From: Haliclona indistincta
Lineage: Eukaryota > Porifera > Demospongiae > Haplosclerida > Chalinidae
Direction: 5' to 3'
Assembly: GCA_964017065.1 (NCBI GenBank)
Contig: OZ024790.1
Location: 3,528,631 to 3,592,630, forward strand
DNA length: 64,000 nucleotides
In this document: piece after piece, positions 44,006 to 56,126 of the stretch
Position numbering within the stretch: the stretch's first letter is position 1
Layout of the letters: the number at the start of each line of letters is the position of its first letter
Translations under genes and position numbers: made by a program
The notes under the pieces: model-generated
What the model saw: only the letters and a program-made list of their open reading frames with translations
The model's database searches: none
Told to the model about the DNA's origin: nothing

Positions 44006-44594
44006 TAGGCCATGAGCCAGAGCCCAAAATTTTGGCTTTTGGTATCATCTGGAGGGACTAAGGTTCATAGTATTTTTTTAGAAGCCCTACACTTCTAGAA
44101 TCAGAAAATGTGTGATAGCATTGCCGAAATAGTAGCTTTTGTGTTTTATCAAGGTTTTTGTATCTACTGTTAGCAAGCTTGAATAATGATTAGGTAGTAA
44201 TTAAATTCATGCTCCTCTAATCATTTCACAACAATGATTCTGATTATCAAGCAATGAAACTACTTATACATGTACTTCATGCTTTAAGATTATCAAAGAA
44301 AGCAATATTAATTCTTAGACTGTAGTGATCTGCTCTGAAGGCAGATGCCCTTGGCATGTCATAGCAAGATAAGGACATGTTTGTTCCTTGTGTGGAACTA
44401 AAACCCAGAGAAGATGGGTATAAGTAACTTGCTGCTCCATACTGCATAGTAGTATAGATGTATACAGAGCCATTATTGTATACATGCTTATACATTGGAT
44501 GAGACAATGCCAAGAGTTTGTGCAGCTAAAGCAAAGTAAAGACTACAGACCTGCATTAAAGAAATCAGAATAAGTTTCTTGATTTGAATTAGGA
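44006..44594. other. No gene seen
   Basis: AT-rich, short open frames only, no recognised repeat. Confidence 0.35.
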
Positions 44595-44604
44595 ATGGTA
44601 CCTC

Positions 44605-44800
44605 ATCTAGCAAAAGCATTCTGTATCTAGCAGGAGCATTCTGTACCTATAGCAGGAGCATTCTGTACCTAGCAGGAGCATTCTGTACCTAGCAGGAGCA
44701 TTCTGTACCTAGCAGGAGCATTCTGTACCTATAGCAGGAGCATTCTGTACCTATAGCAGGAGCATTCTGTACCTATAGCTGGAGCATTCTGTACCTATTT
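44605..44800. repeat. About 20-23-bp minisatellite
   Basis: Around nine units of AGCAGGAGCATTCTGTACCT, some with an extra ATA. Confidence 0.95.
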
Positions 44801-46557
44801 TCTCCTAAATTAGATAGTATTTATGCTCATCCCTTCTACCAGCATAGTGACTAATTATTGATCTCATGCAGACACCACCTGTATGTACCAAAATGAGATT
44901 TAATCAACAGCTATGCATGCCGATATAATTATGAAAGGCAAAGGACTATACATGCTATTAAGTCAAGGGCTGACTACTAAGCAGGACAGCCAGGTAGCAC
45001 TGTATTATAGGCCAGAGAGGTGACAGGTCCAGTTAGCCGAGGATGAAAATTGTAAGAAAAGAAGCTAAAGAGCAGTTGGTACAACAGTTAAGTTGTCTTA
45101 TATCGGTCTTGTATACCAATTTTATTGACATCTTATTTTAAGCAATGAAAGATTTGATCAAAGGATTAATACAATATACAATTCTGCATGACTTAATACA
45201 ATACATGCATGCAATGGGTAATATTAATTTTAATAGACAAGATTAATAAAGAAATGAAGTAATAGTAATAATAGACACAATAAACTATCCTAATAGCGAA
45301 CAACAGGCAAACCTCTATTTTGTACACTTTAGTCATCAACATGAGTAGTTTTACTAGTATAGCAATAGAATGGTTGTTTAGCATAATATTATTTAGACCA
45401 ATAATGAATGCAAACACATGATTCCCTAGATGATGAGTAGTATCTCAGTAAAGGTACAGTAATCAAGTTTAAGTATAGTTATTTCTATTATGACTTTCTA
45501 TTATAATTGACCCCATATCTGAAATTTTATTATACTGGAAGCTTATGCTCTATGGTTTGTGCTTTGCTGTAAGAACCGCTGTACTGCACCTGATAGATTG
45601 CAACCAGCACACATCGGTCATTCTTTTACTGCATAAGGACTTTTACCAAGATATAATTATTATGGTAAATGGAGTAAAATGCTGTCTATGCAGCCTGTCT
45701 AACCAAAAGAGCTATAGGGTGTACACTCACTGTGTCTAAGTCAGTGAAAAATGTGGATGAAAAAATGAAATGATCATAATTAGTATAAAATACTTGTTAA
45801 TTTATGGTAATTTATGCGCATTTAATATTTAATTTGTGATAAAACCCAAAAGCTACCTCTAGAACAATGCTATCATCTATTTTATAACTCTAGGGATGTA
45901 TACCTTCCTAAAAATCACAATTAACCTTAGTCCCTCAAAATGATACCCTTCAACCCCTCGGGCTCATGGACTAATAGCACTGTTGCTATAATCTGCTGCT
46001 TGCCTGCATGTTCCATGGATCTGCTGGTCACTTCTACTGTAGCTTGCATTGCATGCTTCTATGATACTGTTTTGATGCTTCCATGGATCTACTGCATTCA
46101 TGCATACATGCTTTCATATGCATCTGCTAATTGCATGCTAGCATACATGCTACTGCACCGAGGCATCTGCACCTTTGGTGCTTTATTGCATGTCAGCACT
46201 GCATAACATTCCAACACTGTATGTGTATCTCAAAACTTAACACCTTTTTCTCATCAAAAACATGAGTAGTATAACGTATAACCAATAACCAAATATTTTT
46301 TATTCAGTATTTGACCAAAATTACAGTAGAGCATTAAATCATATCAGCTATCGAGAAGTACAGGTAAGCAGGTGATTTCCTTCATCCCCTCACCAGCCGG
46401 TCAACTACCTTGAGCCCATATTATGTCATTACTGTCACCGCGGCGGACTTGCTCAAGTATGAAATAAAATAATAATTATTATTATCAATTTTAATACGAT
46501 AAAAATTATAATTATTAATAAACTCTAAAATAATTAAAATTATAATAATAAATATTA
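44801..46557. other. No gene seen; one repeat fragment
   Basis: Non-coding, AT-rich. 46157-46190 is a GCCTCGG-family end (CACCGAGGCATCTGCACCTT). No RNA gene recognised. Confidence 0.4.
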
Positions 46558-48998
46558 TTAATATGCAGAGCGAGTACTTTGTCTATTGCTACTAGCACAG
46601 GCACTAAGTATGCACCATAAAATTGCAACAAATATGATTAACAGCCAAACAAAAGCTATTGTCATTACGTAGCAGTTGACAATTAAAACAAATATTGCCT
46701 CAGCAATATAGAAATGGAAAGGCCAGTCGGGTGCAGGAGATCTCAGTCCACTAAGAGCGAATACTGCACTATACATAAAAGCCATAAGGGCGCCTGAATA
46801 TAGCAAAGACAGGATTATGCGCAAAGGATTGCGAAACGGATACTGGAACTTTCTAATGAATGAAATGTCAGAAAATTTTGCACCATCATAGAATTTCTTT
46901 AACTTTTCAATATAGGATGCACTTTCTTTGAAAGTTTTTTCCGTACTTGCAGCATCACCAACATCTCCTACCTTGATTACTTTTGATATCATGCCAAGAA
47001 TCATTGTTACAGGGAAGTTCTGTGTCCAGTAGTAGCATACTATCAGGAACATTAATGTGCCCACCAATGGATTGACTAAACTGAGTACCACCATGTATAA
47101 GAGATTTCCAGAGGGAATGTAGCATTCATTTGGTGTGACATGGTTGTTGGTGCACTGTTAAAACTGGGGTGTCACTGCGACACCCCTGTTTGTCATTTTT
47201 CCACGGGTCCACTGACAAATCTAGTTTTAAACGGTTTTAAACTGACAATCTAGGGTGTCACACTGACACCACAGTGTGTGACACCCTAGATTGTCAGTTT
47301 AAAACCGTTTAAAACTAGTTTTGTCAGTGGACCCGTGGAAAAATGACAAACTGGGGTGTCGCAGTGACACCCCATTTTTAACAGTGTGTTGCTTGCATTG
47401 CTTGACATGTTAAAGTTGCTGCAGTTGTTGTATTGATGGTAGTATGTAGCTGATATTGTGAATATCATCATAATCTGGATCAACAATTGGCCATAGGCTT
47501 GAGCAATGAAACATACAGAAAAAGCAACTCCGCTATTATTTTCACTCTTTCCTTCTGCATTCCTTATTTTTTGTATTGCATTTAACGACCCAGCCAGTAT
47601 AATTACACGACAAATGTAAACCGGGCCAAGATCTTGTGCCATGCCAATGCCAAAAAGTGCCCAATCGACCTCACTGATGTCATCGATATTGCGATCAACA
47701 TAGGCTCTTATAAGTTGGAATATGCTTAGGAGCAGAAGAAAATAGAAACAACATTCGGTTACAAGTAGACGTACTATGTCAGCCATGTTTTCTAAATATT
47801 CGCAATTTTCTTTGTAGCATTTGCAAACGCAACCCTCTGCTGGGTCTTTGCCACAGCCCTCTTTAGATCTCTCCTTTTGGTCCTTGTTGCTGCGGCAGGC
47901 ATTCCTCCATATATAGCAACTCTTGCATCGGACTGTATAGGTGAAGAAATGGATAGCTGAATCAATTGATGTATACAGGAAAGCGACTGCACTTAGTGCA
48001 AACCCTATAATTTCATAAATATCTTCACCAGTTGACACACTCCATTTGTTTTCAAATAAACAAATGACTGACAAGATCATATTTGCCAAAGCAAATAGAA
48101 ATTGATAGTAGATGAGAATCTCTTTGATTGTTTTGTACGATGCCCTTAACCTCTCTTTGATCACATTTCCTCCCTCGCTACGAGAAATTTGAAAATTCTT
48201 TTCTATTGAAAGCTTGACATCACTGCCACACCAACAGGTCTTGCAGCAACAATCGACTGCTTTCTCAACTTTGCCTTCTTTGTACGCATCCATACTTCGT
48301 AGTATTTCTTCAACTGTATTTGCATAGGTGTTTTTGATCCAAACTTGACGAGTATTAGGCATTCTATTGTATACTTCTCTTTTTATATTGACATGTTGAT
48401 CCCTCCTTGGAAGGCTTGGATTGTCTGTGAAATTCATCGACGACTGCCTAGACACCTGCTTCACCTGTACTCTGGTAGCTCCTGGTGCTATGACCACCGT
48501 TTGGGTTGTCTGTTGTTGCATCAAAAGTGGGCGTTGCACTTGAGGGGGTGGGGGCTGATGGTACACTGGAGGGGGCCGGGGCAGGGTTTGTGCTTGAGGG
48601 GGTGGAGGCTGTTGGTACACTGGAGGGGGCCGGGGCAGGGTTTGCGCTTGAGGGGGTGGGGGCTGTTGGTATACTGAAGCGGGCCGGGGCAGAATTTGTG
48701 CTTGAGGGGGTGGGGGCTGATGGTACATTGGAGGTGGCTGGGGCAAGATTTGTGCTTGAGGGGGTGGAGGCTGTTGGTTATATGGTGGTTGTTGTTGGCT
48801 GTTCGGTGGTGGTGACATAGCTGTGTGTGCTGGAGGTTGCTGAAATTGTTGGTTGGGCGGAACAGCTTTTGGCGGTGGTGGATTTTGCTGGCCAGGTAAA
48901 TAGTAGTTTGGCTGCATAGCATTTTGCTGTTGCAATGCCTGCATCTGCATTGCAGTCTGCAGCTGCGATTGATTCGGACTGACCAGGTACTTCTTCAT
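46558..48998 (-). CDS. Pro/Gln-rich multi-pass membrane protein, interrupted by a MITE
   Basis: I do not recognise the family. Ignoring the MITE at 47153-47386 and one 8-bp target copy, the reading frame is continuous from ATG 48998 to the stop at 46558, roughly 730 aa (SSNASN joins directly to NHVTPNECYIPSGN). The first 190 residues or so are Pro/Gln-rich, with tandem 18-aa units such as VYQQPPPPQAQTLPRPPP. A Cys-dense segment follows (VDCCCKTCWCG), then five membrane segments, a Cys-rich loop (CKSCYIWRNAC, CVCKCYKENC) and an outside loop with NCS, NMS and NAS glycosylation motifs, where the MITE sits. Three or four more segments complete it. A decayed relative lies at 26035-26440, tying this family to the left cluster. 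As assembled, the protein stops inside the MITE at 570 aa. Confidence 0.8.
47153..47386. mobile_element. 234-bp palindromic MITE inside a coding exon
   Basis: Inverted ends CACTGTTAAAA with adjoining GGGGTGTCACTGCGACACCC. A second inner palindrome around TAGGGTGTCACACTGACACC makes a double hairpin. The flanking 8-mers TGTTGGTG and TGTTGCTT match at six of eight positions, compatible with an 8-bp hAT-type target duplication that has diverged. The relative at 26.36 kb lacks the insertion. Confidence 0.85.
48520..48790 (-). repeat. 54-bp in-frame tandem repeat (Pro/Gln units)
   Basis: About five units encode VY-QPPPPQAQ-LP-PPP. The high identity between units indicates recent expansion in the cytosolic N-terminus. 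Confidence 0.9.
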
Positions 48999-51900
48999 TT
49001 TTCAACACTGTAGCACTGTTTATTCTAGCTACCACAGACACTCTTTTTATATCCTGAGGTCCGCCTCTTCCTTGGAGATGTGTATTCATGTCATGTTCCA
49101 AAAAGAATGGGCGGATAAAATAAAAGTACATGTAATTCTATATTCTCTCTGGTGATAAATCTTTCACATTCATGGTTCTTTCCTGAAATCAGGTTTATAT
49201 TTATGAGAAGGTATGTATTTATAAATTATTCATACAGGGATCATCCTACAATAACATCTTCCTTACAGCTAGTTAATTCAAGCCAATGATTAATTTTAAA
49301 ACGTATTGACTGGGACCAGGAGCTTTATCCATGAGCGGTACAACTTCCAACAGCGTAGTGGTAATAATTATAACACAATAAATATTTCCATGCACCGCTC
49401 GGCGAGTTTAAAAACTTATTTTTTAGATAATTTTGTACAAGGCTTACAGACTCACATAAATGCAGCCTATTATAATTATTATTTCCATTATTTCCCATGC
49501 CTGCTAGGACTGTCAAAGTGATTTAATAGTAATAGTGAATTATCCTACACTATTACTACTATAGCAACCAGAAACTTCTCCTAGCATGTAGGAGAATGGG
49601 TGGATCAAAGTAAAAGAATGTGGAATTGTATATCCTCCTCTGGAGATAAATTTCATATTCATAACTATTCCTTAATATTCATTGGTGTTTACTGAAGATA
49701 TGTATTTACAAGGAAACATTGTGTGTCAATAAACAAGGCAAACGAGTAAAGTTAAATAGAGAGGAAACAAAAATAAATATAATAAGACCGTGATAATTTA
49801 CAAGGTATTCATGCGTGGGTCTTCCTAGAATGACATGTATCATTGCCAGATCTGAAGTTTTATAAATAATTATTGATTTGAGAGACTTTACAGCTTGTCA
49901 ATTCCAAAAACCTCTCGTCAATCCTTCTGTTCTGTTGCTGATCTTTCCGAAGATCTGGGGGTCTAGCAATCTACATAATATCGGCAAATCATGATATCGC
50001 AATTCGGGAAGAAAACACGATTTCGATACAGCAACATGTTGGAGTAGAGTCAACTCCTGTCTATCACAATCACCAAAATTCATTAGCCCTACGTTCATCC
50101 CTTGATCGCGCAAGCTGCTAACAGCCAAAATAGTGGGCGTACCTTGTTAGGAGTAAACCTGTGCTCGTAAACAACAAGTATTTTCCCGCGTTGGAATGCC
50201 ACCTGATTAGTCACGTGGGGTAATGAGGTGGCGGGCTACCATTCTCCCACGCATTGTGAATATTATTATTAGCTACAGTGAGGGCGGGGCTCACAATGGC
50301 GGAGATCGAGTACAGAATTTTCTCATGATTCTTTGTAAGGAACTATGTTCACTGACTACTACCTATTTGAATATAAACAAATTGCGGAGAGATCGACTCA
50401 GTGTTTTTGGAAAATTCGCTCTTGGGAAGTTTTATTATGCGTTATACTGAAGCGGGTCGCTAACGGCGACAACTCACGATTCAAAAAAGGTAGCGGGAAA
50501 AGGCTGTGTCAATCGCTCGAGAATGTTGTTGGCTTGAAATAAACGCTTTTCAACGACTAACTAACGCTAAACGTCGCGTTATCTTGTGAGAAAATTATAG
50601 CGCCTATTTTCAAATGCATACACATGCGCAAAATTTCCCTGACATTCTCGGAATGCCGGATATTTTCCGTTCACGTTTGTGAAATGTGCACTGACCTCGT
50701 CCTCACGTTGTGACATGTGCACTGACTGAATTTCTCAAAAGAAACTCGAATACTAAAGAACGACAAGACATAATTAGCAGCAAACTTGGACATACAATCC
50801 TCAGTGTAGCTATGAGTATCCATGGCTAGTTAGATGTCCTTACAGGCACAATGCGAAAGCATCATGTGCTATAGCTGCACGTCCCGTCCATTCTTAAGTT
50901 AGCAACAACAAGCACCTTGTCAAGATGAAGCACACTACAATGGCGTACAGACGAGTAATAGAGACGCCAGATACTGTACTTCTGCAATGGTTCTAAAGCT
51001 AAGCTCTGATGCAAAGCAGTTTGGTGGCAGCAACCAAACCACGCATCATAAATTTCTGTTGAGCTTCTAGCCAAGAATCTGCACCTGTATAACTATTTAC
51101 TTCAAGAATGGCTAACATACAAATGTACCTAAGGCTAAGTAAATTTTGCAGGTGCACGGTCCCAGGCTTTCTGTGAGAGGCCTTTCAAATGTCGAAAGTT
51201 TTGTAAATAAAATTATTATTGTCAGTTGCATTTTTGTTACTAGCCACACAACTGCACTTGGATGCTAATCATTAGCACTGACCTTTCTAGATCATGCGCT
51301 ACCATTCCCATATCGATGCTCAAGTCTATAATCTAAAAGTCTTACAATCCGTCAATCAGTATCATTAATTTTTGTCAGAGTTGTGTGTTGTACGTATTAT
51401 ATTGAAACAACTACTGACAGCTGTCAAGCAATATAACAATACCACAAGCAATTCAATGCTATAGTAACTATACCATCACTGATCTCGATCCTGGTAACAC
51501 TTGTTCTGTCATGCATGGTGACAGCTGCATTTGGTACTATTAGAATTTACTACTACTAATACTACCACTGAGAGTAGGTAATTTTATGCTTCATTCTCTC
51601 TAATACCTACATGTATACTGGTGCTCCTGGGACACTCACTAACACATCAGTGGAGATTCAGATCACTCACTGTAGTGTGGGAGACAGTACCCTGGCCCCC
51701 TTTTTTAATCTTTGCCAAAGGCAGGTGTGACCAACTAGCAAAGCTAATACAAAGGCCAACCAGTGAGAAAAAAAAGAAAAACAGGACACACAAAGGAACA
51801 AAGACAGCCTGCGCTACAGCTATAGTACCTCCATTGTGAACACTACAGGCCTGTGTTGACTTGACTGACTCCATTCACTAGCTACTCTGTGCAAGTGGCA

Positions 51901-52165
51901 GCAGTCAATGCTGCATGGAGGGACTGGACCATACAGTGATCCAGCACTCACTGTGGAGACACTGCAGGATGGTGAGTGATGTGGACTACACTTAGTACAT
52001 AGTCACTGTGTGTGTTCCTGTACAGTTCCTGGTCCAGTGTCTGCCACCCCAGGAGTGATACAGCTCAAAATCTATATCTTTTTGAAGTGTATCGTCTTCA
52101 AAAAGTGGAAGGACTGCAGTACGAGTTCAGTGTCATGGTAACAATTGAAGTATACTAAACGGAGA
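48999..52165. other. Intergenic; local duplication of upstream sequence; possible relic exons
   Basis: 49090-49300 and 49580-49870 are diverged copies (GAATGGGCGGATAAAATAAA versus GAATGGGTGGATCAAAGTAA, then GGTGATAAAT/GGAGATAAAT), so the region upstream of the 48998 start is tandemly duplicated. 51620-51700 and 52027-52150 contain short frames (GTLTNTSVEIQITHC; VEGLQYEFSVMVTIE after a TGTACAG acceptor) that faintly recall fibronectin III repeats but are not open throughout. Nothing else recognised. Confidence 0.35.
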
Positions 52166-52171
52166 GTTCTA

Positions 52172-52584
52172 CAAGTAAATTAAAAAGATTTCTATCGAAA
52201 TCAAAAGGATGTAGTGATGAAGAAATCTACCACTGGTTCACAATGTAAACCAACAAGGAACAAGCATGGAATGGTAACACGATTGACTTGCTAACAGACC
52301 ATAGATCCCTACATCAGTGGTTGCTGTGGCCTGACTATATCTAGTTCAGCTAGTTACTGTTGACTGACACCTGACATGCATTGAATTGAATTCAGCTGTT
52401 TGTGACAAAATATTGATCATAGTCTTATGTACAGCCACTGATGTAGGGATCTATGGTCTGTTAGCAAGTCAATCGTGTTACCATTCCATGCTTGTTCCTT
52501 GTTGGTTTACATTGTGAACCAGTGGTAGATTTCTTCATCACTACATCCTTTTGATTTCGATAGAAATCTTTTTAATTTACTTGT
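52172..52584. mobile_element. Palindromic MITE family R2, copy 2
   Basis: Inverted ends AAGTAAATTAAAAAGATTTC and inverse, inner arms ACAGACCATAGATCCCTACA and TGTAGGGATCTATGGTCTGT. No insertion. Confidence 0.9.
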
Positions 52585-53415
52585 TTGTGTCCTTTTTTCT
52601 TTTTCAGTGAAGTGCAGTTCAATACCATGCATGTACTGAGAAGTCTTTGTTTCCACCATTAGTTTAGTATTGCTGTTGTTTATGGCTTTTCTTAAACTTG
52701 TAGCTAAAATTGATTTATCAGCTCTGCCTAGTCGCCTACGCATGCATGCATTGCATACGAGCCCCGCCCACCCTTGTTTGTAGACCTATATATGGCGGTT
52801 ATAATTATCTGGCAAGCGCAGAATGGTGATCCTACACGAGCTTACCGTTCTTCGAAGACTCCAGACAAATGCCGGGTATGTGCTCTCCCTGATATTGATC
52901 CATACGGCGCGGCGATACTCTAGCTGCTTGGTCACGTGCGCTAGCCACTGCTTGGTCACGTGCGTATTGCGCAATCACAATAATGGCGTCTAACACTAAG
53001 CTGACAATGGATCACGATCGAGAAATCGCTGAATTTATATCGCCGTTACGCTAAAAACAAAGTTCAAAAGGCACATGCCAGGAGAATTTCACGAATGTTC
53101 GTGGGTGTTTTGGTCTCGGCACTGCTCGCGTAAAGGCGCTAGGCGAGTTGAAGAAAGAAAGAAAGAAAGAAAACGAAGATGACGAAACTCGATTTTCACC
53201 GTTTCCAGGTTCGTCACTTTAGTAACAATTTCGAGCAATGTCCTTGCTACTGTAAGATGGGGCAACGCCAGAGAGCAGATCTAAGTGTCTTTTGACGTAT
53301 ACAATTCATCACCAGGCGAAATATCAGCGTTTGAACGCTAATACATTGCATGTAGCCGCCATCTGGTTTTCTTGTTCGTCCCTACATAGGGAGTCACTAC
53401 CGTGAATCCCTAATA
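52585..53415. repeat. Dispersed repeat R1, copy 3
   Basis: Full set of R1 landmarks from TGTCCTTTTTTCTTTTTCAG to TACATAGGGAGTCACTACCG. Confidence 0.75.
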
Positions 53416-54980
53416 CTGGAGGTGAGTTGATGCAACATTGCATGAACATGGACTTACAATCTTATTCTTTCAGAATCATCTATTTCATCCATTTACTAGT
53501 CCCACCGCTATCACCAACAACCACATCGCTACTTCCATAATCTATATCGTCATTGTCTAATAAAACCCATCTAGTACTGATAGAGGTTGAGGTGATTTTA
53601 GTAGCATCTCTGAGTGTGCATTGTGTTAGACAAAAGATGATACATGTACACTTTAAAAGGTACACATTTTAAAAAACCACTGTTGGTATGTTTTACATTT
53701 AAAGATGTAGTCTGCAAAAATCACAAGCCATCGATTCATTGTATGAAGTGCCTGACAAGCAAACAAAGGTAGCTGGTACTGTACATTAGTGGGAATAGCC
53801 ACAGTTATAAATTACTTTTACTTATTACAGCTATGATATCAAGATGAGCAGCAGTCTGACAGTGATATGGAAGTGTACGTATGAGGATCTCTTCACAACA
53901 ACATGATGCTGACATCACTTGTCACAGATCATCAAATTTCAGTATTCACAATAAAATTTTTATACTTAACTAGTATTAGTTCAGCAAATTTAGTCAAACA
54001 GTTACATTGTATTAGAAATTGTGTGTTACAATCATGTAGATATGAGCCACACCCACACTGTGAAACACCCTAAATCAGTGGTATTATCGAGGGCGAAGCT
54101 CTAGACGTCTTTGTGTTACAGTTTTTACTTCATTATTATGATTATTATTTGCTGCCTGTATACTGAGAGATTATTGAACTGTTACAGTTTGGTACTACAT
54201 TCATTAAAATTAATTGTTATAATTTTGTATGTATAGTTTTTTTTCTACCAAAAAGTTAAATTTTCGCTAAAAATATAAAAAAGCGAGAATTTAGGTCATA
54301 AGGCTTGTACATTATCTCAACAAGCTCATTTATGTACATGATTCTACAAAGATCCAGATACAATTGCAATTGATCATGGTTATAATGCCATCGATGTAGG
54401 GTGTTTTCCTGTCTGGGTGTGGCTCGTAACACAGCTCATTGTGTCTTTTCTAGTTCCTTTACTTTTGTTACTCATACTAATTCTTGTATTCATACTTTTT
54501 CTCAGTTCTTCACCGACCCTACTACATCTCTATCATTTTTTGAAAAATTGTTTTATAATGTGCATTTTCCCTGTGTGCTATGTTGAAAATGAGAAGACAG
54601 TAAAAAATTATTATCAAAACTTAAGATGTGTGTTAGATGCATAGGTTGAAAACGTGATGAGAATATACAGTCATCTCAGTAGAAACTGATACTTTCTTTG
54701 TGCATGGTTTCTATGCATTATGATAGCTTATCAGAGCAATGACACTGTCATGAGTCAGGATACAGTGCCTACAAGTAGTCTATTATGAGCATCATTTTTT
54801 TCCAAGAAAGTTGTCCACAGTAACCCGAGAACAAAACGTTTTAGCAAGTTAAAACACATGAGTCATAATGCAAACTACTGATCTAGCTGACAGTCGATAT
54901 CTGATCTAACAGTCATACTGATCTCTTTCATGCCTTACCTGACCTGCACGAGAAGTTAACACCGATCTTTATGTCACAAG
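53416..54980. other. Mostly non-coding; one possible terminal exon
   Basis: On the minus strand a possible exon at 53619-53493, after ACACTCAG, reads DATKITSTSISTRWVLLDND and ends in TAG. No partner exon was found. The rest is AT-rich, without a gene or RNA. Confidence 0.3.
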
Positions 54981-54981
54981 A

Positions 54982-55362
54982 AAATTAAAAAGATTTCTAT
55001 CGAAATCAAAAGGATGTAGGGTTGTGAAATCTATCACTGGTCAACAATGTAAACTAACAAGGAACAAGCATGGAATGGTAACACGATTGACTTGCTAACA
55101 GACCATAGATCCCTACATCAGTGGCTGCTGTAGTTGACTGTAGCTAGTACAGCTTGTTGCCGCTGTTGGCTGACACCTGACGTGCATTCAGCTTGTGACA
55201 GCTTATGTACAGCCACTAATGTAGGGATCTATGGTCTGTTAGCAAGTCAATCGTGTTACCATTCAATGCTTGTTCCTTGTTAGTTTACATTTTTGACCAG
55301 TGGTAGATTTCACAACCCTACATCCTTTTGATTTCGATAGAAATCTTTTTAATTTTCCTGTT
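54982..55362. mobile_element. Palindromic MITE family R2, copy 3
   Basis: Same inverted ends (AAAATTAAAAAGATTTCTAT). The centre is shorter than in copy 2. Confidence 0.88.
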
Positions 55363-56125
55363 CGTGTCCTTTTTTCTTTTTCAGTGAAGTGCAGTTCAAT
55401 ATCATGCAATTACTGTGCCATCTTTGTTTCCACCATTGGTTTGGTTTTCCTGTTGTTGATGGCTTTTCTTTATTATTAACAATTTTAAACTTGTAGCTAA
55501 ATAATTATTATGCTGTAGATATCAGTTCGCCTACGCATGCATGAATACAGTGCATACGAGCCCCGCCCACACTTGTTTACGGTGGTTATAATTATTTGGC
55601 AAGGCAGAATGGTGATTCTGCGCTTGCTAGCTTACCGTTCTTCGAAGACTCCAGACAAATATGTGTTCTCCGTGATCTATACGGCGTGGCGATACTCAAG
55701 ATTGTGCTTGGTCACGTGCGCTAACCACAGTTTGGTCACGTGCGTATTGCGCAATCACTATAATTATTAATGGCGTCTAACACTTAGCTGACAATGAATC
55801 ACGATCGAGAAATCGCGGAATTTATATCGCCGCTTCGCTAAAAACTAAGTTCAAAAGGCACATGCCAGGAGAATTTCACGACTGTTCGTGAGAAGAAAAC
55901 GAAGATGACGAAACTCGATTTTGACCGTTTCCAGGTCACTTTAGTAACAATCTCGAGCAATCTCCTTGCTACTGTAAGATGGGGCAACGCCAGATAGCAG
56001 ATTTAAGTGTCTTTGGACGTATAAATGAAATTCATCACCAGGCGAAATATCAGCGTTTGAACGCCAATACATTGTATGTCGCCGCCATCTTGTTTTCTCG
56101 TTCAACCCTACATAGGGAGACAGGT
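55363..56125. repeat. Dispersed repeat R1, copy 4
   Basis: Same landmarks as the other R1 copies, with a small internal deletion near 55888. The terminal TACATAGGGAGACAGG is cut by the start of the composite element. Confidence 0.72.
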
Positions 56126-56126
56126 T

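Noticed and set aside
51620..52150. Fibronectin III-like exons
   Set aside because: Similarity is faint, frames are not continuous, and no second exon was found; kept only as a remark in the intergenic entry.
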